Positions 63,855-64,000 of a stretch of 64,000 nucleotides of DNA are shown here, piece by piece; the first letter of the stretch is position 1; the number at the start of each line of letters is the position of its first letter. Under the pieces are notes generated by a model, which was not told where the DNA came from, did no database searches, and saw only the letters and a program-made list of their open reading frames with translations. Source of the DNA: Arenibacter sp. 6A1 (GTDB lineage Bacteria; Bacteroidota; Bacteroidia; Flavobacteriales; Flavobacteriaceae); assembly GCF_012272855.1 (NCBI RefSeq), contig NZ_JAAXCQ010000020.1, forward strand, positions 40,198 through 104,197, given 5' to 3'. The translations under genes and the position numbers were made by a program.

Positions 63855-64000
63855 GGGTAAAACCGTATCCAGAGTCTTGCCACTTATAATTAGTTAGCCA
63901 TCCCCTGAAAAAAGAGTTGAATAACTGTTGAAGTATTGATTTTGCTAGTGTTTTGAGGTGATTTAAAATAGGAAAACTGTTTAAAAAGCTGTAATTTATT

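Overview
The window reads as chromosomal DNA of a marine-type flavobacterium (Bacteroidota, probably Flavobacteriaceae). The reasons are AT-rich DNA, genes without clear Shine-Dalgarno sites, many upstream copies of the Bacteroidota -7 promoter element TAnnTTTG, a sigma/FecR/TonB-receptor signalling cassette, and typical family content (NamZ/DUF1343, DUF1080 proteins, S1 sulfatase, FabV, lipoproteins ending in a Cys-rich DPKATN module). The species cannot be told. I see no rRNA, tRNA, CRISPR array, prophage or transposase gene.

Layout. 1-6.3 kb is gene-poor: an EEP hydrolase, a frameshifted SRPBCC/AHSA1 pseudogene, an NTF2-like lipoprotein, a small membrane protein, a methyltransferase and a GNAT enzyme sit between long empty stretches. 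6.3-17.1 kb holds a CodA-like deaminase, a sulfatase plus SGNH esterase pair, a CPA2 cation/proton antiporter flanked by two inverted identical repeats, and an AraC - MFS - amidohydrolase group. 17.5-21.5 kb is a LytTR response regulator overlapping a propeller-type histidine kinase, followed by a 50-aa Cys/His protein. 22-24 kb has a DEDDh-exonuclease/GIY-YIG fusion. 24.3-31.3 kb is sulfur-related: a CstB-like persulfide dioxygenase-rhodanese, a SulP transporter, a Crp/Fnr regulator and a cysteine-synthase-family enzyme, with a DUF1080 lipoprotein and an aldose epimerase among them. 31.4-46.5 kb is mixed housekeeping and hydrolytic genes: LolC/E-type permease, NamZ, sterol desaturase-like protein, YkgJ protein, methyltransferase, metalloprotease, QueE, S9 peptidase, HerA-like ATPase, alpha/beta hydrolase, VOC protein, sugar isomerase and aldo/keto reductase. 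47-51 kb has FabV, FolD and Ffh. 51-57 kb is a large repeat-built lipoprotein divergent from sigma factor, FecR and TonB receptor. 57-64 kb is a double-DUF1080/HEAT protein and a Gfo/Idh/MocA oxidoreductase, preceded by an unusual LamG - transmembrane - SARP-type regulator.

The most interesting candidate system is the right end. A membrane one-component regulator (LamG sensor outside, SARP-like winged helix inside) sits directly upstream of an oxidoreductase/DUF1080 operon. Between them is a tandem direct repeat (GGGGTAAT twice, 12-nt period) that looks like its operator. The second is a family of five 80-bp GC-rich intergenic repeats (copies A-E), two of which are identical and inverted around the antiporter gene. 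The third is a recurring near-leaderless promoter layout, with TAnnTTTG only 4-6 nt before the start codon. Products are assigned from family motifs read by eye; no database search was run.
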